Source: Nitrospira sp. (GTDB lineage: Bacteria; Nitrospirota; Nitrospiria; Nitrospirales; Nitrospiraceae). From it: a stretch of 64,000 bases of DNA. Location: assembly GCA_015709715.1 (NCBI GenBank), contig CP054184.1, positions 744,001-808,000 on the forward strand, in the 5' to 3' direction. This document shows, one piece after another, positions 9,084-17,356 of the stretch. Both the position numbers and the translations under genes were made by a program. Positions within the stretch are counted from its first letter, which is position 1; every line of letters begins with the position of its first letter. A model generated the notes under the pieces. It had not been told where the DNA came from, searched no databases, and worked only from the letters and a program-made list of their open reading frames with translations.

Positions 9084-9794
9084 CAGCAAAGGCACCAACT
9101 CGGTGAGGTTCGTGATGATCGGCCCGCTGGAGGGGCTTGGAGGTGTGCCCCGTGCCAATAGGACGCCGGTGAGCCCAACGGCTTGCGCCCCCTTCACGTC
9201 ATCCCGTTCGCTGTCACCGACGTGCAAGGCTTCCTCCGGATCGACGACATGTTTCTCGAGCGCTTGCTGAAAGATGCGGGCGGAGGGCTTGGCGGCATGG
9301 GCCAGGCTGGAAATGGTGATGGTGTCGAAATAGTCGGCAATGCCCAGGCCCCGTAACAGGCTGAACAGTCGTGAGTCGAAGTTCGAAATGATGCCTAATT
9401 CGTACCCCTGCTCCTTCAGGAACTTGAGCACGTCTTCCGTTTCCGGATAGAGGCGCCACGCGTCAGGCTGCTCGAACGCGGCGAACACCTCTTCGAAAAA
9501 CTCGTCGAACTTATCGAACATCCCGACGCGATAAAACACGTTGTGGACGATATCGAACCACCAGAGGCGCTCGGACTGTTTGATGGCCGCAGGCTCCATC
9601 GCTGCGAAGACCGGCGGCGGAGCCTCGCGGAAGGCTCGGCCGAACGCCGCCTTGATCGCCGACAGCGATTCCGGCGTTTTTCGGAACCCGTGGCGCTCGG
9701 CATACTGCAGATAGATTTCAGCCACCGACCCCTGCACATGAAAGAGCGTCTCGGCAGCGTCGAAAAACACGACGTGAATGCGACTGTCGGACAT
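9069..9794 (-). CDS. HAD-superfamily hydrolase (subclass IA), atypical motif I
   Basis: 241 residues. The Rossmann-like core has motif I FFDAAETLF near residue 10, motif II in LGIISNFDSR, lysine in HAAKPSARIFQ, and motif IV in HVGDSERDDVKGA. In ordinary phosphatases motif I is DxDxT; here D12 is kept but the second Asp is Ala14, as in HDHD3-like proteins. The usual general acid is therefore missing and phosphatase activity may be weak or different. A helical cap follows motif I. The ATG at 9794 is chosen because GAAGGGAAG lies upstream. Substrate unknown. Confidence 0.85.
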   Translation of the reverse strand: MSDSRIHVVFFDAAETLFHVQGSVAEIYLQYAERHGFRKTPESLSAIKAAFGRAFREAPPPVFAAMEPAAIKQSERLWWFDIVHNVFYRVGMFDKFDEFFEEVFAAFEQPDAWRLYPETEDVLKFLKEQGYELGIISNFDSRLFSLLRGLGIADYFDTITISSLAHAAKPSARIFQQALEKHVVDPEEALHVGDSERDDVKGAQAVGLTGVLLARGTPPSPSSGPIITNLTELVPLLSGLK

Positions 9795-9893
9795 CGTGGA
9801 CTTCCCTTCACCTCGCCGCAGACCAGCGCGACGGCTCGGATTGTAGGCAAGCGTGATCGGGCAAGTCAAAGCCCGACTCGTTTTGGCTTTCCT

Positions 9894-9921
9894 TTGACAG
9901 GTCCCACCCCCTTTGTTAGCT
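9894..9921 (+). promoter_or_regulatory. Sigma-70-type promoter for the response regulator gene
   Basis: A perfect TTGACA -35 at 9894-9899 is followed after 16 bases by TTAGCT at 9916-9921. Transcription would start near 9928, about 25 bases before the ATG at 9953. Confidence 0.45.
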
Positions 9922-9952
9922 TCGACGGAGGATCAGGAACTGGGAGATCAGC

Positions 9953-10999
9953 ATGGCTTCCACCATTTTCGTGGTCGATAGCAGTCCCGCCGTGCGGCGC
10001 ATGGTGGAACAACTTTCACCCCCCGACGACTACCATCTCATGGCGTTCGAGGATGGCCCCACCGCGCTGGAGGCGGCCCGCAAACTGAGCCCACACCTGA
10101 TCGTCGCCGACTACCACCTCGACAACATCACCTTTTCGGGATTCTGCAAAGAGATCGGCAAGGCCGACAATCTGGCCGAGACGCTCATCGTCTCGATCAT
10201 GGACGCCTCCGCCCGCGTCGATGAAAGCAAACTGCGGTCGCTGGGCGTGAAGGCGATTCTCAAAAAACCCTTTCAAGGCCCCCAGCTCCTCGACACCGTC
10301 AAGACCGTCTTGGGCGAAACCGCGGGAGCATCCACACGGACAACGCCGAAGACTCGGGTCTGGCCACCCGCCTCAACCGGGGCCGACGAGGATGCCGCAG
10401 AAACATCGACTTCACCGGTCGTCTCCGTTACCCAGAGACCTCGGGAACTGGGAAAGGAGCCGTCCGCTATGCCCACCTCAGCCGGTCATCCCGCCGGACC
10501 ATCCGTCAGAGCATCTGCCCTGACAGGACAGACCGGGGACGCCCTACTGAAAAGTCTGTTCGATCATCTGGTGCATTTGACCGTGCAACAGGTCGATCGT
10601 GCGATCGGCGATCGACTTGCGTCGGTCGTTGCGAAGGAGGTTTCAGGCCAACTGGCCAAGGCCTTGCGCACGGCGGTGCAGGAAGAGGTGCGGGCTCTCG
10701 TACGGGATGTGGTTCGAGAGGAAGTGGTCCAGCAAACCTCGGCACACTTACCCGAGTTGACGGATGCCAGCGTACAGCGACAGCTCCCCGAGGCCCTCCA
10801 AGGACAACAGGACACCGTCGCGCGTCTCATCAAAAGCGAGGTCGACCGGGCCGCCGCAGACTATGCGCGTCGGATGACTGGTGACATTGTACGCGAAGTG
10901 GCTCAGGAGCCGATCCGCGAAGCCGTGCAACGAATCGTCCCGGATGTGGCGGAAACTCAGATACGAGCAGAGATCAAGCGGTTGAGTTCGCCCAACTGA
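9953..10999 (+). CDS. Response regulator with long helical C-terminal region
   Basis: 348 residues. Residues 3-118 are a receiver domain with acceptor D53 (IVADYHL), conserved lysine in ILKKPF near 104, and the switch region SIMDASA, so it appears phosphorylatable. A Pro/Thr-rich linker (about 120-185) joins a long, highly charged helical region (190-345) rich in Val, Arg and Glu with a repeating pattern (VREEV, VQEEV, IKSEV). There is no recognisable DNA-binding or enzymatic output domain, so output is probably by protein interaction. No cognate kinase is adjacent. Start supported by CTGGGAGA upstream. Confidence 0.85.
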   Translation: MASTIFVVDSSPAVRRMVEQLSPPDDYHLMAFEDGPTALEAARKLSPHLIVADYHLDNITFSGFCKEIGKADNLAETLIVSIMDASARVDESKLRSLGVKAILKKPFQGPQLLDTVKTVLGETAGASTRTTPKTRVWPPASTGADEDAAETSTSPVVSVTQRPRELGKEPSAMPTSAGHPAGPSVRASALTGQTGDALLKSLFDHLVHLTVQQVDRAIGDRLASVVAKEVSGQLAKALRTAVQEEVRALVRDVVREEVVQQTSAHLPELTDASVQRQLPEALQGQQDTVARLIKSEVDRAAADYARRMTGDIVREVAQEPIREAVQRIVPDVAETQIRAEIKRLSSPN

Positions 11000-11011
11000 C
11001 GCCTTGCGGGG

Positions 11012-11131
11012 TCAGCCCCGCTTCACCTTCTTGGCCGCCGCGCGACGAGCCTTGGCCAGGGCCTTCACCCTCTGAACATTCTTCCGGTGCTTTTTCCGAA
11101 CCTTCCGATCCTTCTCTCGTCCCCTGGCCAT
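11012..11131 (-). CDS. Small, very basic protein of unknown function
   Basis: A 39-residue protein of which more than half is Lys or Arg; examples are KDRKVRKKHRKN and ARRAAAKKVKRG. The ATG at 11131 follows AAGAGGAGAGACT, a strong ribosome-binding site, while an upstream extension to 11404 has no such support and runs into valS. The composition suggests nucleic-acid or ribosome binding, possibly a small ribosome-associated or nucleoid protein. It is divergent from valS and convergent with the response regulator gene. I do not recognise a family. Confidence 0.65.
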   Translation of the reverse strand: MARGREKDRKVRKKHRKNVQRVKALAKARRAAAKKVKRG

Positions 11132-11314
11132 AGTCTCTCCTCTTGGGTTGCCGGTTCTCGGGCGCCCCTCATGAGCGGCGCCTAAACCGCGCGTTGTATA
11201 ACATAGCTGCTCCATGCTCCACAACCGGGACAGCCGTTCACCTCCCATTACCTTGAGAGCCCGATCCTCACATGTTAAGATGCGCCCGCGTCGCGAGCCG
11301 CACGCCTCCAAGCC

Positions 11315-14083
11315 ATGTCCACGCCACAACTCGACAAAACGTACAGTCCCCATGAGGTGGAGAATCGCTGGTACCAGCGCTGGGTGGACGCCGGTCTGTT
11401 TCACGCGGAACCGAGTGATTCAGGCGAACCCTATACCATTGTCATTCCGCCTCCCAACGTCACCGGGTCCCTGCACGTCGGCCACGCCCTGAACAATACG
11501 CTGCAAGACATCCTGATCCGCTGGCGGCGCATGCAGGGCTGCAAGGCGCTCTGGATGCCCGGCACAGACCATGCCGGAATCGCCACTCAAAACGTGGTCG
11601 AGCGGCAACTCCAAGCGGAAGGCACGTCGCGGGAGACACTCGGGCGAGGGGAATTCCTGAAGCGCGTGTGGCAGTGGAAGGAAAAGTCCGGCGGCACCAT
11701 CATCGGCCAGCTCAAGAAGCTCGGCGCCTCCTGCGACTGGCCGCGCGAGCGGTTCACCATGGACCCGGGCCTATCCGAAGCGGTGCGCGAAGTGTTCGTG
11801 CGCCTACACCAAGACGGCCTGCTCTATCGCGGCGAACGACTCATCAACTGGTGTCCTCGCTGCCTCACCGCCCTCTCGGACATCGAAGTCGAACATGAAG
11901 AGATCACCGGCAAGCTCTACACGATTCGGTATCCGCTGTCAGACGATCCGTCGCAGTGCCTCCTCGTGGCTACCACACGCCCGGAAACCTTGTTCGGCGA
12001 CACGGCGGTGGCGGTGCATCCCGAAGATGAGCGCTTTCGGCACCTGATCGGCAAGCAGGTCAGGCTCCCCTTGACTGCGCGAACGATCCCCATCGTCGGC
12101 GACAGCATTCTCGTGGACCGCGAGTTCGGAACCGGCGCCGTCAAAATCACCCCCGCACATGACTTCAAGGACTTCGAGGCCGGGGAACGCAATGGCCTAA
12201 AACGGATCAAGATTCTGGACCTGCACGCGCACATCACGCCCGAAGATCAATTCCGCCTCGCAACGAAAGCCGACCCCGAGGTGGCGGCAGCCTTGGGTGG
12301 ATTGCCCGTCCTGAAGGCCAGACCCAAGGTCGAACAACTATTGACCGATCAAAGTTTTCTCGAAAAGGTCGAGTCCCACAAGATGGCGCTCGGCAAATGT
12401 TATCGCTGCAAGACGGTGGTGGAGCCATTCTTGTCGGACCAGTGGTTCGTCAAGATCAAACCCTTGGCGGAACCGGCGATCCACGCGGTCGAAGAGGGAC
12501 GCGTCCGAATCATCCCCGAGGCTTGGAAGAACAACTATCTCGGCTGGATGCGAGACATTAAGGACTGGTGCGTCTCGCGGCAGATTTGGTGGGGCCATCA
12601 AATTCCAGCCTGGTATTGCGAAGCCTGCTACGGCGCTCCCTTCCTGCGGCGCAGTTCTGACGGCGCGCCGCTCATTCCGTCGGATGCCGCGGCGATCGTG
12701 GCGAAGACGCAGCCGGATGCCTGTCCGAAGGGCCACCGCAACGCCCTCGTCCAAGACCCCGATGTGTTGGATACCTGGTTCTCCTCTGCGCTCTGGCCCT
12801 TCTCCACCCTGGGATGGCCGAACCAGACGCCGGAGTTGAAGACCTTCTATCCGACCTCCACCCTCGTGACCGGACTCGACATTCTGTTCTTCTGGGTCGC
12901 GCGCATGATCATGATGGGCCTAAAGTTCATGGGCGAGGTGCCCTTCCGCGATGTCTATATCCACGCCTTGGTGCGCGATGCGGAAGGCCAAAAGATGAGC
13001 AAGTCCAAGGGCAACGTCATCGATCCGTTGCATGTGATGGAACAGTTCGGCACCGATGCGCTGCGGTTCACCTTGGCCTCCATGGCCTCGCCAGGCCGCG
13101 ACGTCAAGCTAGCCGAGGAACGCATCGAAGGGTACCGCAATTTCACCAACAAGATTTGGAACGCCGCGCGTTTCATCCTCATGCACCTGAACGGCGAACG
13201 TGTCGAGGTCCCGCCCGCGCAACGCTCCTTCGCCGACCGCTGGATCTTGAGCCGTCTGAACGCCACCATCCAGGCCGTCAACCAGGAACTGGAACAGTAC
13301 CGGTTCGACCGTGCCTCCAGCGCGGTCTACCAGTTCATCTGGCATGAGTACTGCGACAAGTACGTGGAGATGGTCAAACCGGATCTCAAAGAAGGCTCAT
13401 CGGAACAGGGCGCCCGTACCAGACACACATTGGCCGAAACCTTCGAAACCGTGATGCGGTTGCTGCATCCCTTCATGCCGTTTATTTCGGAGGAGATTTG
13501 GCAAACCCTGCCGCATGAAGGAACCAGCATTGTCCGCAAACCCTATCCGACGCCTCAAGCTGAGTGGAATGACCAGGAAGCGGAACAGGAGTTTTCGTTG
13601 TTGGAGGAATGCCGCGAGTTGATGAACCAAGAACGGGCTATCCTCGGCTATCAAGCGGGAAAACGACTCCACTTCAAGGTTCACGGGAAGACAGAAGAAA
13701 TTGGGTCAGCTCTTGAGAAGCATAAAGAGCTGATTGAGTACATGGAGAATGTTGATGACCTCTGGGTGGCAAAAACCTTTGACGTGGCTAACCCGGGCGG
13801 CCTTCTGATCTTAACGGGCAGCTCAATCCAGGTGCGAACGTCGATGGAGGGGGCGGATCTTCAGAAGGCCAGAGAGAACGTCCTCAAACAGATCACCACA
13901 CTTCAAAAGGAAGTCGACCGCACCCAAAAGAAACTCGGCAACCCCGAGTTCGTTGCCAAGGCGCCACCGGATGTGTTGACCGAACACCGCGAGCGTCTCG
14001 AACGGGAATCTCAGATGATTCAGTTGCTGGAGCAGGCAGGGGGACAGATAGAAATTTATGTCCGTGAGCGAAGCCGTACTTAG
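11315..14083 (+). CDS. valS: Valyl-tRNA synthetase
   Basis: 922 residues, normal for the family. It charges tRNA-Val. The class I signature is present as PPPNVTGSLHVGHALN near residue 46 (HIGH variant HVGH) and KMSKSKGN near residue 561. The editing (CP1) domain lies between them, with TTRPETLFGD near 222. An anticodon-binding domain and a C-terminal coiled coil (about 850-920) complete the enzyme. The gene overlaps nadC by 26 bases, so the two are probably translated together at the head of a cofactor/chaperone run. Confidence 0.97.
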   Translation: MSTPQLDKTYSPHEVENRWYQRWVDAGLFHAEPSDSGEPYTIVIPPPNVTGSLHVGHALNNTLQDILIRWRRMQGCKALWMPGTDHAGIATQNVVERQLQAEGTSRETLGRGEFLKRVWQWKEKSGGTIIGQLKKLGASCDWPRERFTMDPGLSEAVREVFVRLHQDGLLYRGERLINWCPRCLTALSDIEVEHEEITGKLYTIRYPLSDDPSQCLLVATTRPETLFGDTAVAVHPEDERFRHLIGKQVRLPLTARTIPIVGDSILVDREFGTGAVKITPAHDFKDFEAGERNGLKRIKILDLHAHITPEDQFRLATKADPEVAAALGGLPVLKARPKVEQLLTDQSFLEKVESHKMALGKCYRCKTVVEPFLSDQWFVKIKPLAEPAIHAVEEGRVRIIPEAWKNNYLGWMRDIKDWCVSRQIWWGHQIPAWYCEACYGAPFLRRSSDGAPLIPSDAAAIVAKTQPDACPKGHRNALVQDPDVLDTWFSSALWPFSTLGWPNQTPELKTFYPTSTLVTGLDILFFWVARMIMMGLKFMGEVPFRDVYIHALVRDAEGQKMSKSKGNVIDPLHVMEQFGTDALRFTLASMASPGRDVKLAEERIEGYRNFTNKIWNAARFILMHLNGERVEVPPAQRSFADRWILSRLNATIQAVNQELEQYRFDRASSAVYQFIWHEYCDKYVEMVKPDLKEGSSEQGARTRHTLAETFETVMRLLHPFMPFISEEIWQTLPHEGTSIVRKPYPTPQAEWNDQEAEQEFSLLEECRELMNQERAILGYQAGKRLHFKVHGKTEEIGSALEKHKELIEYMENVDDLWVAKTFDVANPGGLLILTGSSIQVRTSMEGADLQKARENVLKQITTLQKEVDRTQKKLGNPEFVAKAPPDVLTEHRERLERESQMIQLLEQAGGQIEIYVRERSRT

Positions 14084-14960
14084 TCCTCCTAATATTCAAG
14101 CCATCCACAAAGCGGTTCAACTCGCCCTCGACGAAGACCTGGCCTGCGGCGACGTCACCACCAACGCCCTATTCCCCCGCGCGCTCGCGGCGCGAGCCAC
14201 CATCATCGCGCATCAGGTCATGACGGTCGCCGGAATCGCCGTCGCGCGGGAAGTCTTCCTCACGGTCGATCCTTCATTACGCATCACCGAGCCCCTCGCG
14301 GATGGCACCAGGGTCAAGGCAGAAACCGCGATCATGGAGGTGGACGGAGATGTCCGCTCACTGTTGATGGCGGAGCGAGTGGCCGTGAATTTTCTGCAGC
14401 GGCTCTCTGGCATCGCCACGCTCACCGCGCAGTTTTGCTCGGCCGTAGGGACCTCTGCCGCCAGAATCCTCGATACACGCAAGACCACGCCGGGCCTCAG
14501 GGCGCTCGAAAAGTGGGCGGTGGCGCTGGGGGGGGGAAAGAATCATCGATTCTCGCTGGGCGACGGGATTTTGATCAAGGACAACCACCTGGCAGCCTTA
14601 CGCTCCCAAGGTGTCGACGTCGCAGGCGCCTGCCGTCTAGCCAGGGCTGGCGCACCCCATGGTCTGCGCATCGAAGTCGAAGCGAAGACGCTCGAAGAGG
14701 TGAAGGAGGCCCTCGCGGGAAAAGCCGACATCATTCTTCTCGACAATATGTCACCCGCCCTCGTGCGCCAGGCCGTAGACTTGATCAAGGGGCGGACTCT
14801 CGTGGAGGTGTCCGGCGGCATCACGCTCGATACGGTTGAAGCGATGGCCAAGGCCGGTGCCGACTTCATCTCCGTCGGGGCCCTGACACATTCCGCCCCT
14901 GCCGCCAACCTCAGCCTGGACCTCTCCGCTCGTCGAGGCCGCCGTGGCCGCCGACGCTGA
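14058..14960 (+). CDS. nadC: Nicotinate-nucleotide pyrophosphorylase (carboxylating)
   Basis: 300 residues. The enzyme converts quinolinate and PRPP to nicotinate mononucleotide, CO2 and pyrophosphate in NAD synthesis. Family motifs are DEDLACGDVT near 25, MAERVAVNFLQRLSGIAT near 105, TRKTTPGLRALEKWAV near 140, and the C-terminal barrel sequence ILLDNMSP and VEVSGGI. It overlaps valS upstream and birA downstream, consistent with one transcript. Confidence 0.96.
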   Translation: MSVSEAVLSPPNIQAIHKAVQLALDEDLACGDVTTNALFPRALAARATIIAHQVMTVAGIAVAREVFLTVDPSLRITEPLADGTRVKAETAIMEVDGDVRSLLMAERVAVNFLQRLSGIATLTAQFCSAVGTSAARILDTRKTTPGLRALEKWAVALGGGKNHRFSLGDGILIKDNHLAALRSQGVDVAGACRLARAGAPHGLRIEVEAKTLEEVKEALAGKADIILLDNMSPALVRQAVDLIKGRTLVEVSGGITLDTVEAMAKAGADFISVGALTHSAPAANLSLDLSARRGRRGRRR

Positions 14961-15813
14961 CAACTCTTCTGTGACGCAACGAATCGACCTCGACCGGCTC
15001 CAGAAGCTCTTGCGAACCCGGGCCTTCGGCAGGACGGTGCAGTACCGCTCATCCACGGCTTCGACGAATGCCGACGCCCTCGCCTCGCTACAGAACCTGA
15101 CGGCTCAAGCCGTGCCTCACGGCATGGTCTTCTTGGCCGAACAGCAGACGGCTGGCCGAGGGCGGCGTGGCCGGACCTGGCATTCGCCTGCTGAAGGCAA
15201 TATTTACTTCTCCGTGATCGCCGTCCCCCGCGCCGAGACTATGCGCGTCGGGCCCTGGCTCTCTTGGGTTCCGCTCTGCGCAGCCCTCGCGACCGCGGAC
15301 AGCCTGACGGCCGTCACCGGGCGCGCGGTGGACGTGAAATGGCCAAACGATCTTCTGATCGGCACCAAGAAACTCGGCGGCATCCTCTGTGAACAGACCA
15401 CGCTGCCCGACCGGACGCTGGCGATCGTCATCGGCATCGGCCTCAACGTCAACGCCGATGTCGGCCGGTTCCCGTCCGACCTGCAAACAACCGCCATCTC
15501 GCTTGCGGCGGAACTCGGTCGGCCGCTGGATCCTGTCTCCCTCCTGGCCGAGCTATTCCTGTATCTGGAGCAGCGTTTGGAGCGTTTGTTTCAGGAGGGA
15601 CCGGCGGGGATGGTCGGCGAATTCACGCGACGCTGTTCCACTATCGGCAAGGTCGTTCGCGTCAATCTGGAGGCACAGGGCGTCGTGGAAGGCCTGGCCG
15701 AATCCATCGGTCCAGACGGCTGCCTCTGCCTCCGGATCTCTTCAGGAAATTCCCCCGACAATCCGCCGCTCCTGGAAGTCAGAAGCGCGGAAGTCGTGCA
15801 CCTGCGAGGGTGA
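14944..15813 (+). CDS. birA: Biotin--[acetyl-CoA-carboxylase] ligase, without repressor domain
   Basis: 289 residues starting at a GTG that overlaps nadC by 17 bases. The ligase signature is the biotinyl-AMP loop EQQTAGRGRRGRTW near residue 67 and KWPNDLL near 136 (both canonical), followed by GGILCE and GIGLNVN. There is no N-terminal winged-helix domain, so this is the monofunctional class II type, which biotinylates the carboxylase carrier but does not repress biotin genes. Confidence 0.95.
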   Translation: MAADADNSSVTQRIDLDRLQKLLRTRAFGRTVQYRSSTASTNADALASLQNLTAQAVPHGMVFLAEQQTAGRGRRGRTWHSPAEGNIYFSVIAVPRAETMRVGPWLSWVPLCAALATADSLTAVTGRAVDVKWPNDLLIGTKKLGGILCEQTTLPDRTLAIVIGIGLNVNADVGRFPSDLQTTAISLAAELGRPLDPVSLLAELFLYLEQRLERLFQEGPAGMVGEFTRRCSTIGKVVRVNLEAQGVVEGLAESIGPDGCLCLRISSGNSPDNPPLLEVRSAEVVHLRG

Positions 15814-15847
15814 AATCCTGCGCCGGTTAGGCTATCGTAGAGACACC

Positions 15848-16618
15848 ATGCTTCTGACCATCGATATCGGCAACACCAATGTCGTCTGGGGCTTGTTCGA
15901 CGGGAGCGAGCTGAAGGGCCATTGGCGTTTGGCCACCGACTCGCGCCGCACCGAGAATGAATACGGCATGCTCCTGCTCGACCTGCTCCGCCACACAGGC
16001 CTCGCCCCGGAGCAGATCACCGGATCGATTCTTTCCAGCGTCGTCCCCGCGCTGACCTCGACCTTCGATGCCGTGGTCCAGACTTACTTTCACCTGACGC
16101 CGATCATCGTGGGCCCGGAGATCGATTCTGGCCTCACCCTCCGGTATGCCAATCCGAAGGAAATCGGCAGCGACCGGATCGTCAATGCCGCCGCCGCCCA
16201 TGCGCGGTACCGCACCGACTTGATCATTGTCGATTTCGGCACGGCCACGACATTTTGCGCCGTGACCAAGGCCGGCGAATATCTCGGCGGCGTGATCGCC
16301 CCCGGCCTCGGCATTTCCGCCGACGCCCTCTTCTCGCGCACGGCCAAATTGCCCAAGGTCGAAATCATCCGACCCAAAACCGTGATCGGGACGGACACGA
16401 TCGAGGGCATCCAAAGCGGCCTCCTGTTCGGCTATGTGGGGTTGGTCGATGGCATCGTACGCCGCATGGAGCGCGAACTCGGCCACACCTCCAAGGTCAT
16501 CGCGACAGGCGGCCTCGCGTCGGTGATCGCGGCGGAAACCGAATCGATCCAGGACGTTCTCCCCTTTCTCACGCTGGAAGGTCTCGCACTCCTCTACCGT
16601 CGCAGCCATCGAGGCTGA
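15848..16618 (+). CDS. coaX: Type III pantothenate kinase
   Basis: 256 residues. CoaX phosphorylates pantothenate in the first step of coenzyme A synthesis. The ASKHA-fold P-loop motif DIGNTNVVWG is at residues 6-15. The second motif is SDRIVNAAAA, followed by VDFGTATTF with the catalytic acidic residues, then GGVIAPGLGIS. Type III kinases are not feedback-inhibited by CoA. The start at 15848 gives a normal family length; a reading frame open to 15389 upstream lies inside birA and is ignored. With panE at 5.6-6.9 kb, two CoA-pathway genes are in this window. Confidence 0.95.
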   Translation: MLLTIDIGNTNVVWGLFDGSELKGHWRLATDSRRTENEYGMLLLDLLRHTGLAPEQITGSILSSVVPALTSTFDAVVQTYFHLTPIIVGPEIDSGLTLRYANPKEIGSDRIVNAAAAHARYRTDLIIVDFGTATTFCAVTKAGEYLGGVIAPGLGISADALFSRTAKLPKVEIIRPKTVIGTDTIEGIQSGLLFGYVGLVDGIVRRMERELGHTSKVIATGGLASVIAAETESIQDVLPFLTLEGLALLYRRSHRG

Positions 16619-16667
16619 ACCGCTCACTTACCAAAGCGAAAAAACGAGGTTTTCTTCTCATTCCCCG

Positions 16668-16695
16668 TTGACTTCCCTTCCACGGTGGCTATCTG
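16668..16695 (+). promoter_or_regulatory. Candidate promoter for grpE-dnaK-dnaJ
   Basis: TTGACT at 16668-16673 and TATCTG at 16690-16695 are separated by 16 bases and lie just upstream of grpE. This looks like a housekeeping promoter. No CIRCE inverted repeat was seen, and no hrcA gene is adjacent. Confidence 0.38.
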
Positions 16696-16718
16696 ACTGC
16701 GGAGTAAAGGTGCAGACC

Positions 16719-17273
16719 ATGGTTGATGACGATAAGAACTCTCAGAGTATCGACAACTTAGACGCTTCCGAGACACCGATCGAGACGTCCGCCGAAGGCG
16801 CAGCCGATCTGCAGCTCGCGCTGGAGTCGAAGACCGAGGAATGCAAGGGCCTGAACGAAAAATACCTGCGGCTTGCGGCGGAGTTCGACAACTACAAGCG
16901 TCTGGCACAGCGCGACCAGCGCGAGCAGATCAAATTCGGCAACGAACGGATTTTGAAAGAGCTGCTCCCGGTGGTCGACAACTTGGAGCGGGCGATCAAG
17001 TCGGCGAAAGATGCCGCGACCGTGGATGCCCTGACCCAAGGGGTGGAACTGACGCTCAAGCAACTGCTCAGCGCGCTGAACAAGTTCGGCGTCACACCGG
17101 TCGAAAGCGTCGGATTAGCCTTCGATCCGGCCACACAACAGGCCGTGGCGCAGGTGCCGTCGGAGACCGTGCCCGAGAACCATGTCGTGGAAGAATATCA
17201 GCGCGGCTACCTTCTCCAAGACCGAATTCTCCGCGCCGCAATGGTCTCTGTGTCGACCGGAGCCCCGAATTAG
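16719..17273 (+). CDS. grpE: GrpE nucleotide exchange factor
   Basis: 184 residues. GrpE releases ADP from DnaK. An acidic, disordered N-terminus is followed by a long helix with the family sequence YLRLAAEFDNYKRLAQRD around residue 50. The C-terminal beta domain includes FDPATQQAVAQV and the ending GYLLQDRILRAAMVSVS. The ATG at 16719 follows GGAGTAAAGGTG. It lies 83 bases before dnaK in the usual grpE-dnaK-dnaJ order. Confidence 0.96.
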   Translation: MVDDDKNSQSIDNLDASETPIETSAEGAADLQLALESKTEECKGLNEKYLRLAAEFDNYKRLAQRDQREQIKFGNERILKELLPVVDNLERAIKSAKDAATVDALTQGVELTLKQLLSALNKFGVTPVESVGLAFDPATQQAVAQVPSETVPENHVVEEYQRGYLLQDRILRAAMVSVSTGAPN

Positions 17274-17356
17274 GGCCGCATCACTGCGTCCCGCTGGAAT
17301 GCATCGCTTACGACGAATCGTTCACATCCTGATATTTTTTGCGAAGGAGCCAACCC

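Noticed and set aside
11012-11404. 130-codon version of the small basic protein
   Set aside because: The first 91 codons have no ribosome-binding site, overlap the valS start, and show no conserved-looking sequence. The start at 11131 is well supported.
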